Shown piece by piece: positions 21,988 to 33,507 of a DNA stretch of 64,000 nt. The notes under the pieces are model-generated. The model made no database searches. It was not told where the DNA came from and was given only the letters and a program-made list of their open reading frames with translations. Source of the stretch: Malachius bipustulatus (Eukaryota; Arthropoda; Insecta; Coleoptera; Melyridae); the NCBI GenBank assembly GCA_910589415.1, contig OU342633.1, forward strand, positions 16,282,858 to 16,346,857, given 5' to 3'. Position numbers and translations under genes: made by a program. The number at the start of each line of letters is the position of its first letter. The first letter of the stretch is position 1.

Positions 21988-23800
21988 AACGAACATGTGA
22001 CCTGAGAAAAATAGCACGACAAAACATAATAAATAGGTACGTGGTTATAAAATGTGGACGGCAGTAATTCATAGTTAGAAAATGGTTAAAACATATACAA
22101 ATAAAAGTGAGGCGTGTCGACTAAATATTATTCTGGAGACACAAAATGGTTGTTTCGATAAATGGTTCAGTTTTGACACGTTCTCAGAAAATTATCATTA
22201 AGTAAAATGTGGAAGAATTAAAACATTTTGACACACACAGGTTAATAAATGCAGGCATGAATTGTAAAAACAAATAAATAGAGCAGTCATGTGGATCGTA
22301 AAATCACAATAAAATTAGTCATACATAAAATATAAAATATGAGAAAGAAATCCTTTATAGTTTGTTAATCCATTTCTAATAAGAACCATGCACACGTGTA
22401 TGAGAGATGTGATTAAAATAAGATCGTTTAAATAGTTTCATGAATAAAATGCAAATAAAATTGTTGAGAGCAGAAAAGAGTTTAAAATACAAAGAAAATG
22501 TGATCACTGCAAAATAAATTGTTTCTTGAGAAATGTGCTTGATCATAATAATAATGATAATAATAATAATAATCAAAAAAGGCATGTGCTGGTTCAAGAT
22601 TTCGATAAATAATAATTACCTAAAATTCAAGTATAAGTTTCTCAAAAGTAACAAACGGTTAGGTTAATTTGAATAATGCAAATGACAATGGAAATTTAAA
22701 TCAAGCATGTCTCTACATTAGAAATTAATTGATTCACTGAAAATATCTAATTCATAAAATAGTGATATGGAGGTCACATGTTTAAACAATTTGAAATTAG
22801 ACAATAAAATAAAATATTGAAACTAGCGTGTCTCCAAAACATTGAAATTTAAACTAAACAATTTGCACGTGCGTATATGAGTACCTACATGGAGGCCCTA
22901 CTTTGAAATCCTTTAATTTAAAACGTATCAAATTTAAATAATAATAATGTGGTCAATGCATCAGGATTAAATAAATTAAATTTTGAAAGCTTGAAAGAAA
23001 CGTGTCCCTGATCTTCATACAGAAATTAGTACATGTGGTGCTGGTATTAGAGAGGCCCCCTTTGTGTTATTTTGAACGTGTAAAGGAACAAATTGCAACA
23101 AAGTGAAAATACAACAAATAATTAAAACAAGATGATCTGATCTCTAGCGATATCATAATGCCTAACAAATATTAATAAATTAGAAATAATCAGTTATTAC
23201 TCACATGATGATGTGTGGATTTCATTTTCATTGTTTAAAAAAAATAAAGAACAGCTGACCGGACTGTCCGACTCGGACCACTGCCACTTGAAAAGTAAAC
23301 GTGACTTGACTGCCTGACTTCTCGCTAACTGATACATGTGGTTTAATGACATAGACAGAACTGACGTTTCTAGGTTTGAAAACTTGACAACTGACATATC
23401 GAATACACAGAATATCCGTGAATGGTAGAAACTCTACGTTTTCGATTTTAACATGCGTATTGTTGACATTTGTAAAGGCAAACTGGGTCACTTCAACTGT
23501 AAACAAACAATAAACAATGCAAATTTATGCTTATTATTGCTTATGCAGTAAATAATAGTTTATGTATTCAATTAATTATTACTATAATAAATAATAATAA
23601 ATAATGTAATTAATTATACCTCATTGATTGATTGAATGATGAGTATTAATATTATTGGTTGAACCAGTACTATTATTATTGGTAACCCTAACCCTACATT
23701 TTAGGTTATCTATTTATTTTGAATTTTATTGTGATTATCTGAACTGAAATTAATGTTAAATAAGGTTGAGTGAGGAATTAAAAAGGCAGCATACCTTCTT
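21988..23800. other. AT-rich non-coding stretch, interior of the nested cluster
   Basis: This resumes the AAATAAAT-rich sequence interrupted by the hAT element. Short phrases such as GTTAATAAATGCAGGCATG recur in modified form, but no reading frame carries a known domain. The minus frames at 23197-23506 are overlapping shadows. A (TAA)n-like microsatellite lies at 22545-22575. Confidence 0.4.
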
Positions 23801-23835
23801 TACTTTCAAAAAAGTCCGCGTAAAGGAATTCTTTA

Positions 23836-24060
23836 CCCGTAAAGAATCGCGTAGAGATAAAGAATACGGCACATCGCTGCTAGAAAGAGAGGAAAGCACA
23901 CTCGCGAGAAATAACGCATGGGAGAGGTGCGAGATGACATAAGGGGTGGCGGAGCCATCCGGAGCGTGCGGTCGGAGGGCCGACAAGCTTGAACGAGAGA
24001 GAAGGCTATATAAGTTGTGAAGGTGGGCGGTCGTGTCGGACGAACGGGGGCAAGCATTAC
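23836..24060 (+). promoter_or_regulatory. Possible TATA promoter within a repeat end
   Basis: GGCTATATAAG at about 24005 is followed 25-35 bases on by a GC-rich GGTCGTGTCGGACG stretch, the spacing of a TATA box and start site. The upstream ~150 bases are GC-rich and differ sharply from the AT-rich surroundings. No convincing gene follows, so it may be an LTR or transposon promoter. Two minus-strand frames here (24123-23756) are shadows of the GC-rich block. Confidence 0.3.
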
Positions 24061-24232
24061 CTGTACAACAACCTGTATAAAGCAACAAAAGTTTACCATT
24101 TTTACTAAATAAGCTGACTTCATAACAAATTATGTGAATTTATAGACAGTTTATGAAAAATCCAACGTTTTTGAAGTTTAATTTGACATTTTTCCAACTT
24201 TTTGTGAGAATGAGAATGTGCAACACTAGTAA

Positions 24233-24873
24233 GCGTCAGAGTCGGTAATACATGTACCCAACCTAAATTTTTACTAAAGACTAGCCCCATTCATTGAAAT
24301 AAGAAGAAAAAGAAAGGAGCATGTGTGGATTTAACGTTGAACGGGATGGTTTACCAATATGGCGGCTGCTTCAGTTTTTAAAGCTGATTAAACGCCAATA
24401 ACTTCACTAACTTATATGCCCGTATTCACAAACGATAATTTCCTAAATAATTACGTAATCAATTATACCCATCTCACTCTATTGCAAAAAAACTGCATAT
24501 CTCCATCTCACTCATTTAATTAATTACGTAATTATTTAGGAAATTATCGTTTGTGAATACGGGCAATATTATATTATATAACTATAAAATATTGCATCTG
24601 AGTTGGTTCCCTAGGATAACACGTGAAATCGATCATATGCTCCTTCCTTTTTCTTCTTTATTCAATGGCCCCATTGCATAAAGAAGAAAATTATTCAATG
24701 GTCGGAACTCATCGGAACGACTATTAAATTAAAATTGAATAATGACTGACGAGTTGACAGTTGACAACAGCTGACGACTTCATATACGATACGACTTAAA
24801 GAAGAATGAACACGAGAGGGGCTAATCCGTAGTAAAAATTTGACTAAGGTAACTGCATTACCGACACTGACGC
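24233..24873. mobile_element. MITE-like inverted-repeat element with nested insertion
   Basis: The left end GCGTCAGAGTCGGTAATAC is matched in reverse at the right (CATTACCGACACTGACGC). Arms continue with AAATTTTTACTAAAGACTAG against its diverged inverse near 24825. A second, younger MITE at 24418-24564 lies in the middle. Confidence 0.6.
24418..24564. mobile_element. Short MITE, 147 bp, GCCCGTATTCACAAACG ends
   Basis: GCCCGTATTCACAAACGATA and its exact inverse bound 147 bp. Arms of about 50 bp (TTCCTAAATAATTACGTAAT and inverse) surround a short CATCTCACTC spacer. It is non-coding and nested in the 24233-24873 element. Confidence 0.8.
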
Positions 24874-25866
24874 TGACATAAGTATGGGTGGATTAATTTA
24901 TGTAGTCCTTTGCAATGTCATTTGATCCATATGCATGTTTGTCAAATTGATTTTAATATTTTCTTTAGTTTAAAAGGCATGTTCTTGCATCCCTTTAACT
25001 TGTTTTCATTATCTATGAAACTTTGCCCAATTATAGAGTCCCCCTGACTCCCCCTAGTCAGGAATTTAATGAACAGAAGTTAGCAAAATTGGACCACCGC
25101 TACCAACTCAGTTTCAAAATATTACATGGTTACTGAAATAGCCACTTGTGTCTTCTCAATTGTGAATGGTGTTATCAAATCTTCAGATATATAGTTGGAA
25201 TTCTTCTTTTTCTTTTGACAAGACGTTTGATTTCTTTCTTATCTTCCGTACTAATTGAAATAGAATTAAAGTCTGTACACTGAGAGTTGTCTGTTGTGAT
25301 AACTAAGGATACATCATCTCGTTATGTTTCTTACTCCCTCTATTGCATTGCATAGTCAATCGAGTTAAAATGGGACGTATTGTCAGAAATACGTTTGAAT
25401 CGTCAGCAATTCTAAAAAGATGAGCGAGAGTGAGACGGAAGTACCGACTCGCGTCTTGATACGCTTAGATTGATACGATATTACGTTAAGATTGTCGTCG
25501 CTACTGTCAGTAGTGTCAGTGTCAGCGCTAAATATACTAATAAGGTTTGTGTTGTGATTTGAAACGTTTTTAATACGAAATTAGCAGAATTACCTGTGAT
25601 ACTGTACGGTGTGATAAACTATGAGTAACTTATTAATAGCGCGAATGCCTAAAAATCTACTTCCTTGTTTTGCCTGGGAAACGATTGAACTACCTGCTAG
25701 TACGTTGTCTTGTGGTTAAATTGCTGCTGGAATATTTTACTTGCAGAATAAGAAAACGGAGGTGTTATTCTTTCTTTTAAACGGCAACAAGCAGGTAGGT
25801 GACATGATATTTCTAATCATGATGTTAACAATAATTATTATCGTTCTTATATTTACTTGCATTACA

Positions 25867-26746
25867 CAGGGTTATTCACGGTATACGCCACGGAAGATTA
25901 TGGCCGTGTCTCTGGATTTTAGGATCTTTTTATTTTTGGAGTGGATAGAGACTCGGCAGAGGTATCTTTTAAAATTATATTCATAATGTACAGGGTGTCG
26001 CAAAAGCATGAAACATATCAAAGTTATGTTTTTTTTTAATGGAATACTCCTATGTTATTGCATTTTTAGATTGTCTGAGAAGAAAAAATAAGATTGGTTT
26101 TCACAGTTGGTGTTTAAATTCAGAAGTTTTTGAGTTATAAACAAGTGAAAATCGTCATTTTTCAAGTTCAAGGCCCTGTACAACGAAAACGGTTCAAGAT
26201 AGAGAAAAACGGCTTACATGTCCCTATTTTAACTTTTCATGTACTATCCTATGGTATAGAAACATTTGTACTTTCTTTGATTTTTTTATTTGTCGACGCG
26301 TAGAGAAATCTCAGAATTTTTCAAATTTTTTATCACCCTGTATAAACATTTCATCTACATCATTGGCTAGTACATGAAAAGTTAAAATAGGGACATGTAA
26401 GCCGTTTTTCTCTATCTTAAGCCGTATTCCTTGTACAGGGCCTTGAACTTGAAAAATGACGATTTTCACTTGTTTATAACTCACAAACTTCTGAATTTAA
26501 ACACCAACTGTAAAAGCCAATTTTCTTTTTTCTTCCCAGGCAATCTAAAAATGCAATAACATAGGAGCATTCCATTTAAAAAAACATAACTTTGATATGT
26601 TTCGTGCTTTTGGGACACCCTGTGCATTGTGAATATAATTTTAAAACGTACCTCTGCCGGGTCTCTATCCACCCCAAAAATAAACAGATCCTAAAATCCA
26701 GAGACACGGCCATAAACTTCCGTGGCGTATACCGTGAATAACCCTG
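25867..26746. mobile_element. Palindromic element, 880 bp, apparently double-layered
   Basis: Outer arms CAGGGTTATTCACGGTATAC and inverse at 26746 (about 120 bp each) enclose a second pair, CAGGGTGTCGCAAAAGC at 25992 and GCTTTTGGGACACCCTG near 26620. The inner core (GTTCAAGATAGAGAAAAACG) also occurs in the palindrome at 29903. This could be a MITE inserted at the symmetry centre of another MITE, or a single element with two terminal tiers. Confidence 0.7.
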
Positions 26747-26753
26747 CTGTATA

Positions 26754-27940
26754 CAGGGTGTCCCATAATATGTGGGCAATCTCCCGGATTTGGGTAAATT
26801 TCGTAAAAATAAATGAAAAAATAGCTATAAAATTAATTCCTCAGAGACACCCCTACAAAGATATTAGCTGTTGAAGATGAGGATTGAAAATCATTTTTTT
26901 GCAATAACTTTTTTATTTCTTGACCGATTTTGATAATTTTTGGTGTTATTTTGTATTATTTTGAACTGTTTAGAATAGTGTTTCATAATCTTTGGTAGCA
27001 CATACATAGACCTCGGGATGGCATAACCCCCTCATTCACTTGAAAGAAAACAATAAAAATAATAATTTTACAGTTTTTTAAGGTTAATTTTCTTTTTATT
27101 TGACATTTTTTACATAAAAAATGTATCCTTATTTATTTCGATAGAGCGAACCGTTATCGAGATAAACGTCCTTCTAATAGGTGATGCGTCGCAGGAACTT
27201 TCTAAATTTCAAGTAAATTTTAACAAGATGGCTGACCTATGACAGTAAATTGAGCAGGAAACAAAACAATAACTTAATTAAATACACGTCAGTGTCAAAG
27301 ATTTCAATTCTAACTGATTTTCTGCGTATTCAGCGTTTCTGTAACTCATTTTAAAATCAGTTAGAATTGAATCTGCATGAAATAAAATCTTTGACACTAT
27401 TTGACGTGTATTTAATTAAGTTGTTGTTTTGTTTCCTGCTCAATTTACTGTCAAAGGTCAGCCATCTTGTTAAAATTTACTTGAAATTTAGAAAGTTCTA
27501 GCGACGCATCACCTATTAGAAGGACGTTTATCTCGATAACGGTTCGCTCTATCGAAATAAATAAAGATACATTTTTTATGTAAAAAATGTCAAATAAAAA
27601 AAAAAATTAACCTTAAAAAACTGTAAAATTATTATTTTTATTGTTTTCTTTCAAGTGAATGAGGGGGTTATGCCATCCCGAGGTCTATGTATGTGCTACC
27701 AAAGATTATGAAACACTATTCTAAACAGTCCAAAATAATACAAAATAAAACCAAAAATTATCAAAATCGGTCAAGAAATAAAAAAGTTATTGCAAAAAAC
27801 TGATATTCAACCCTCAACTTCAACAGCTAATATCTTTGTAGGGGTGTCTCTGAGGAATTAATTTTATAGCTATTTTTTCATTTATTTTTACGAAATTTAC
27901 CCAAATCCGGGAGATTGCCCACATATTATGGGACACCCTG
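26754..27940. mobile_element. Palindromic element, 1187 bp
   Basis: TA-flanked CAGGGTGTCCCATAATATG and its inverse at 27940. Both halves match base for base over ~500 bp (CATCACCTATTAGAAGGACG near 27500 and its inverse near 27170). Non-coding. It abuts the previous palindrome with only a few bases between, so one inserted beside the other. Confidence 0.87.
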
Positions 27941-27980
27941 TATATTTGTTATCAAAAAGTTACAAGGCTCTACTTCGTCA

Positions 27981-28586
27981 CTCCGGCCTTGGAGAGAACG
28001 AAATAGCCGACTCTCTGGCTAGAAGAGCAACTGAATCCAAATTTACAGGACCGGAACCTGCTCTTGGCATATCCTCAAATACTGCCAAAACAACAATAGA
28101 CACCTGGGCGGAAAACAAGGTACTTCGGTACTGGCAAACTCTACCAGGATTAACTCACTCTAAGACCTTCATTGAGGGACCCTCGAGAAACAGAGCTAAA
28201 AAGCTACTGGAACTCAAAAGGACTGACCTAAGGGCCCTAATAGGCCTATACACAGGACACTGCAAAGTGAACCACCACTTACACAGGATGAATCTAGCCG
28301 ATGACGCAGAATGTCGCCTGTGTTTGGAGGATGTAGAAACAGCAGAGCATGTTCTATGCAACTGCCCTGCCTTGGGAAGAACCAGGCACTCAACGTTCGG
28401 AAAAGTACTTCTCTCTCCGAGAGACCTGGATACATTCACACCATCTAAGGTCATTAGCTTTTTAAAAAGCAGTGGCCTGCTAGAGTGGATGTAAAGTACT
28501 TAGGTATGAGTCACAATAGACCGCTTGGTCGCAGTGGAGGTGTCACTAATCGACCCACTCATTATATAACTAAACTAACTAACTAA
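27981..28586 (+). mobile_element. 5'-truncated LINE with RNase H C-terminus and 9-bp duplication
   Basis: The insert is bounded by ACTTCGTCA at 27972-27980 and 28587-28595. It opens inside an ORF2-type protein: HSGLGENEIADSLARRA (end of an RNase H domain, with the last acidic ligand), then RDLRALIGLYTGHCKVN-like residues and the zinc motif CRLCLEDVETAEHVLCNCP, ending EWM and TAA at 28494. The 92-base 3' UTR ends in CTAA repeats. The architecture fits I/Jockey-type non-LTR elements that carry RNase H. The truncation is typical of target-primed reverse transcription. Confidence 0.85.
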
Positions 28587-28953
28587 ACTTCGTCAATAAC
28601 TTGTCGAAATAATATATTTGTAGGATATTCATTATTCCTCAACACACGCCACTGACACGAACTGCGATACCACATCTGGTTCGACTTAGAAATAAGTGTA
28701 CGAACCAAATCGAATTAAATGAAATTGTTTAGTCAGAATCAGTGTGGCATGACAACGGATAACACTCAGTGGACAGATAGTTGGTATTGGCCCCTGTGGT
28801 ATTGGTATTGGTATTTTAACTAAATGTGAGAGATGGTTTATTAGGTCCCAAACACTGAAGCCAGCGGGCTTATTGTATTTCTCACATTTAGATTCTCCTT
28901 GATTAGAAGAGCTCCGTTCCTTTGACAAGGACAGATAGTAGATACATTGATTA

Positions 28954-29815
28954 TAGTCTGTACACGTGTTGTCTGTTGTGATAACATAACTATAAGGATA
29001 CATCATCTCGTTATATTTCTTACTCCTTATTGCATTGCATAATTATAGTCAATCGAGCTAAATTTTGGGACGTATTGTCAGAAATACGTTTAAATCGTCA
29101 GAAATTCTAAAAAGATGAGCGAGAGTGAGACGGAAGTACAGCTTGCGTCTTGATACGCTTAGATTGATAGGTACGATAAGATGGCCGTCAGCAGAATAAC
29201 TAAGTAATATAACAGAATAATTAATTCAGCAGAATTACCTTTGATATTTTACGATGTGATAAACTACGAGTAACTTATTAATTGCGTGAATGCCTAAAAA
29301 TCTATTGCCTTGTTTTTCTAACGTTTGAAAAATAACGGACAGGGTATATTCTCGCAACGAACTACAAAAAAATTACACAAAATGCCTGGGAAACGATTTA
29401 ACTCCCTGCTAGGACGTGGTCTTGTGGTTAAATTGCTAGAATATTTTACTGCAGAAAAAGAAAACGGAGGTCCTATGCTTTCTTCAAACGCCACCCAGCA
29501 GGTAGGCTAATGCATGATATTTCTAATCATGATTATAGCAATATTTATTATCATTCTTATATTTGCATTATATTATACTTGCATTATTATATTTTTGTTA
29601 TCAAAAAGTTTCAAGGCTCCTATACTTCGTCAATAACTTGTCGAAATAATATATTTGTAGGATATTCATTATTCCTCAACACACGCCACTGACGCGAACT
29701 GCGATACCACATCCTGGTTCGTTTTAGAAATAAGTGTATGAATCAAATCGAATTAAATGAAATTGTTTAGCCAGAATCAGTGTGGCATGACAACGGACAA
29801 CACTCAGTGGACAAA
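28954..29815 (+). repeat. Copy B of the tandem duplication (empty sites)
   Basis: Collinear with copy A, but continuous across both insertion points: TTGCATTATTATATTTTTGTTATC at 29571-29610 and ACTTCGTCAATAACTT near 29630. It also keeps an exon-like frame (29382-29500) that is damaged in copy A. Confidence 0.85.
29325..29500 (+). pseudogene. Exon-like frame ending at a GTAGGC donor
   Basis: The frame includes MPGKRFNSLLGRGLVVKLL and EYFTAEKENGGPMLSSNATQ, then CAG|GTAGGC. The composition and the phrase VVKLLEYFTAEKENGGP recall the N-terminal helix-turn-helix leader of some insect DDE transposase-like proteins, but this is only an impression. The equivalent frame in copy A has lost its ATG and has substitutions, and no downstream exon was found. 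Most likely the 5' end of a transposon copy or a duplicated gene fragment. Confidence 0.3.
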
Positions 29816-29902
29816 GCATGCATAGTCGATTTGCAATTAAATTTGGATAAATTTCTTCTTTCGTTTTATCACACTGTGAAGATGATCCAAGTTTTCTTAA
29901 TA

Positions 29903-30460
29903 CAGGGTGTTCTACAAGCTCTATGACAAACTTTGACAGATGGTAGGTTGCTTGATTTTAAACATATTTTTTTTTAATAAACATGGGTCCGATTCGTTTT
30001 TGTTTAGAAGTTACAAGCATTTAAAAAATCGTAATTTTTCAAGTTCAAGGCCCTGTAAAAGGAAAACGGTTTAAGATAGAGAAAAACGGCTTACATGTCC
30101 CTATTTTAACTTTTTATGGACTATCCTATGGTATAGAAACATTTGTACTTTCTTTGATTTTTTTAAATGTGGAGAAATCTCAGATTTTTTCAAATTTTTT
30201 ATCACCCTGTATAAACATTTCATCTACATCATTGGATAGTACATGAAAAGTTAAAATAGGGACATATGTAAGCCGTTTTTCTCTATCTTGAACCGTTTTC
30301 CTTTTACAGGGCCTTGAACTTGAAAAATTACGATTTTTTAAATGCTTGTAACTTATTCTAAACAAAAACGAATCGGACCCATGTTTATTAAAAAAAATAT
30401 GTTTAAAATCAAGCAACCTACCATCTGTCAAAGTTTGTCATAGAGCTTGTAGAACACCCC
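29903..30460. mobile_element. Palindromic MITE, about 0.56 kb
   Basis: CAGGGTGTTCTACAAGCTC at 29903 is mirrored by GAGCTTGTAGAACACCCC at 30460, with the last bases mutated. Arms of ~270 bp surround a core shared with the 25867 palindrome (GAAAAACGGCTTACATGTCC). The minus ORF at 30180-30431 is a product of the arm. Confidence 0.82.
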
Positions 30461-31208
30461 ATATGTTAACGTCAAAACTTCTTTTTTGAAAGTTTTCCAG
30501 TTCAGCTTTTTGGAAGTTCCATCGTGGTTTCATAAGCGATTGAGCTATTTGGATTTCAGTACCAACGTCGATAATAACCGGGGTCTATGTTGGCTATGTC
30601 GAAAGTTATTTAGAATTATTTTCTTTACATCTAAAGGTCTCGAGTTGTTGTCGGTGGATACAAAACATAAGTCGGGATCTCTTCTCCATCTCTTTTCCAT
30701 CTAGACGAATGAAAAGTACCTCTAATCTTTATTATCATGAACTGGGTAGGTATATAGATTATTGATTTCCATCCAAGATGTTAAAGAGATTCCAACTGGA
30801 GGCTATATCGACATCCATACATTATGTTTTAGGCCAGTAGAATGGTATTTTGTTAATATTGTTAATATACATAAATGTTAAATCCAAATTTGCAGTACCG
30901 TGTGATTTTTTTTACCAAGTTATGCAGAAAAGCGTTTTTGGAATTACCTACATTTTTTATACAAATATTTTTTTGTTACACTGATAAATAAAATAAATAT
31001 TGAGGTTTAAAGTTAAAAATTTGTCTTTCGAATAAAATTTTTTGCAAATTACTTATTTTTTGCATTTTAACGCTGGAAAGCGCAAGTAGTTTTTTGAAGA
31101 ACAGTCAATTACCTGTGCAGCGGTAGGTCAATCTTGAAAATCCAATAATCCAGTCTCCGACAATCTACGCGCAAACATATGTGCATGTCGGTGATGTACA
31201 ATTTTGAA

Positions 31209-31246
31209 TTGACGAATATATTCGTCAACGCGAGTCGAAAACTCGC
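31209..31246. promoter_or_regulatory. Two adjacent hairpins inside the CXC element
   Basis: A perfect 20-base palindrome (TTGACGAATATATTCGTCAA, 31209-31228) is followed at once by GCGAGT-CGAAA-ACTCGC (31230-31246). They sit at the inner edge of the left terminal arm, downstream of the minus-strand gene. They could be a protein-binding site, a hairpin recognised during transposition, or an RNA 3' signal. Confidence 0.5.
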
Positions 31247-31628
31247 ATGAAAAATTGAGCATTTGTTTTAATTTACATTCAATGTGCATCATTTCTACGT
31301 TTATTGTTCATAAATATTCAATATTTGAAATTGCAAAACACACATTATTATTCTTTATTTTGAAAACTTTCTTTATTGCATGCTTAGTTTCTAAATTTAA
31401 AGTAAGAAACAAATTAGTGTATTTTTTAAGGAAAAATCAAGTAATAGTCAGTTAAACAAAGTACAATTATTATTAGTATGTTTTTGTTAAATCAAGGCAA
31501 TACTGCGCTTTTACAAGTGTCAAAATTATAATTTTATTTTTTCTAGCACGTTTCGATGGGCCCGGCTCTTCCTCATTTTCTTTGTTTAATATTCCACAAG
31601 AAATTTTGTCTGAATTTTTAGCTTGGCT

Positions 31629-33507
31629 TTAGAGAGTCAGGGGAACTGTGACTGTGGTTGGCAAATCGTAAATGTCTCCATCATCGCTTCTGTCGTCAGT
31701 TATTTCCGCGACGTTTAAACAACTTTGACCTGAGCAGTTCTTGCAAACTGCAGAGCATTTCATTCCTGCTTTTCTGCAGTCACAAGCTGCCTCGCAATCT
31801 TTTGTGCATGCACACGATATAACCTTGGGAAGTGAAGATGGAATTGGATCTTTGGTGCTCATTACGGGTTCTAATCCACATTTATGTCTCTTCCAGCCCC
31901 AGGTTTCCGCTTCCAAGATATTGCCAAGCCATGTTTGTATTTGATAACAAGTTCGAAATGGAATGCTGCTCAGTAGCTGACTCTGATGGTGATAAAGAAG
32001 TAAGATTCGATTTTGTCTTTTATCCCGTGCGAGAGAAAAAGTTGAAACGAAATTCGTCGTAGGATTTTTCGTTGTTTCCGCCATTGAGAGCGATATAAAG
32101 ACTTCTTTTCCTGTTGACGCAATCAGTTCGTGGTTCGTTTTTTTTTTTACTTAAAATAGTACAAAATTTGTTGCAGATGATTTTTTTTAACGCTGAAATC
32201 AATTTTGTTTTGCCATACCCGAAAATAGCTGATGTGGTATCACAACCAGAAAAAGCATGTATAAAAAGTATGTGGTCGACAAGTTCCTTGTTTTTAAAGC
32301 TGGTTGAAGAGTAGAACTCAGTTTTTTCTGACCCTTTTCCAAGTTTTTTGAGAAAATAATTAGTGACGTGTTTTCCGAGTTCTCTGTGAGAATAGCAATT
32401 AGATCAATGTCGTCACCAACAATAAAAACTAGGTCGAATTCTGAGGACGTATGTATAGATACTGCTGTGCGGACGATATCAATATGCAGCGTCTTCTATA
32501 TATTGAAAAGTAAAGATACCACACACTGTCAAACGATTTTTCAGAATGTTGATTAATGTTCTTTTGTTGTTAACATTTGCTAGGAAATTTTCTTGGTCAG
32601 AAAAATTTCCGGACCATGCTTTATTCGCGCGTCTTATAGTAAAGAATCCGCGTGTTACGAAGTTTTCACAAACTTTTTCGACGGCATTTTTTCATTTAAA
32701 TCGGCAACATTTTGCAAATACGACCAAGCAGACTTTGAATAGTTGAAGTGACCAGTAGCATGAAAATAAGGAATCATTTTTTGTACAGTATCTAAATGAA
32801 GATTCCAGTTTCCACTTCGTTCTGCTTCAAGAAATTGTCTTAGTAAAGTTACAAGACGAAATTAAAGAATCGAAAGTTTTCCGGTTGGTCCACTGCATTC
32901 GATTTTTTCCATAGTTTCCTCGAATCTATCAACTAAATTTTGCATATTTTCCATCTCAGTATCCGAAAACGTGGTCCAAGGATTATAATTTATCAAAGAA
33001 TCGAAATCATCCCGTTCCTCTGGAGATAAATCAGTCATATTGAGAATAATAATTTTTCCGAGAGATAAATGCACAATAAAATGCCCATGAACAGCTCTGC
33101 ATAAACGTGACCCGACGCATTATCTTGTCAACACTATTATGAGCGTAAATTGTTTTGAGAACATCTTCGAGTCCACTTCCGACCATAATTTTTCCAATAA
33201 ATCCTGTGTAAGACATCAAAAGATGAAAACCTCCCAATCGTACAATAATTTTTTTCAATAAACTATTAGAAGGAGCGTTAGTAATAATTTTAAATGCTTC
33301 ATCGTGATAAAGCTGTTGATCAAAAGTGACAAAAGTGTATTTTTGATTAACCTTCTTACTATCCTCATGCAGCAGCATAAAGTAATGCTGTGTACAACGT
33401 ACTATATGGTCACTATATGGCTTCGCATTAACGAAAGGTACGACAACAATTTTTGAATTATTCGAGAACGGTGCACCATCAAACATTCTTTCATGCACAT
33501 CAAACAT
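31629..33507 (-). pseudogene. Decayed CXC-domain, PIN/FEN-like mobile-element protein
   Basis: Pieces in order on the minus strand: MFDVHERMFDGAPF and YTFVTFDQQLYHDEAF (33507-33310); LGGFHLLMSYTGFIG and GSGLEDVLKTIYAHNSVD (33250-33130); MTDLSPEERDDF and LEAERSGNWNLHLDTVQKM (33040-32760), followed by ATGHFNYSKSAWSYLQ; FIVGDDIDLIAIL near 32430-32395, an acidic cluster like that of PIN/FEN nucleases; after a frame change, FIHAFSGCDTTSAIFGYGK near 32280-32215; and finally a tesmin-type cysteine domain (SCACTKDCEAACDCRKAGMK then CSAVCKNCSGQSC, 31818-31718). I recall the GCDTTS and CXC blocks together in a large multicopy invertebrate family of unknown function. Nuclease or transposase activity is inference. 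Stops and at least two frame changes mean this copy is dead. Confidence 0.65.

Larger units (their letters stand above)
16746..23876. mobile_element. Nested inverted-repeat cluster (outer repeat)
   Basis: A block at 16746-16791 (GCTGTATTCTTTACCTCTAT, then CAATTCTTTACGGG) recurs inverted at 23836-23876. The continuation of that block (CTCTTTACGGGTAAAA and TGAACTTTTTTGAAGGTAAG) is found at 19363-19425 and, inverted, at 23800-23845. The simplest reading is that one terminal repeat was split by a second element (16832-19352). The right repeat at 23800-23876 is unsplit. The enclosed DNA includes LTR-like sequence and a hAT element. The class of the outer element is unknown. Confidence 0.45.
25265..28776 (+). 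repeat. Copy A of a tandem duplication, interrupted by two insertions
   Basis: The sequence from GTCTGTACAC to CACTCAGTGGACA recurs at 28954-29815. Copy A is split twice: after TTGCATTA (25864) by palindromic elements up to 27940, and after ACTTCGTCA (27980) by a truncated LINE up to 28586. Host sequence resumes exactly each time. Shared blocks include GATGAGCGAGAGTGAGACGG and GGATATTCATTATTCCTCAA. Confidence 0.85.

Noticed and set aside
23756..24123. Two overlapping minus-strand ORFs of ~100 residues
   Set aside because: Product of a GC-rich block; the two frames overlap each other and show no domain or splice context.
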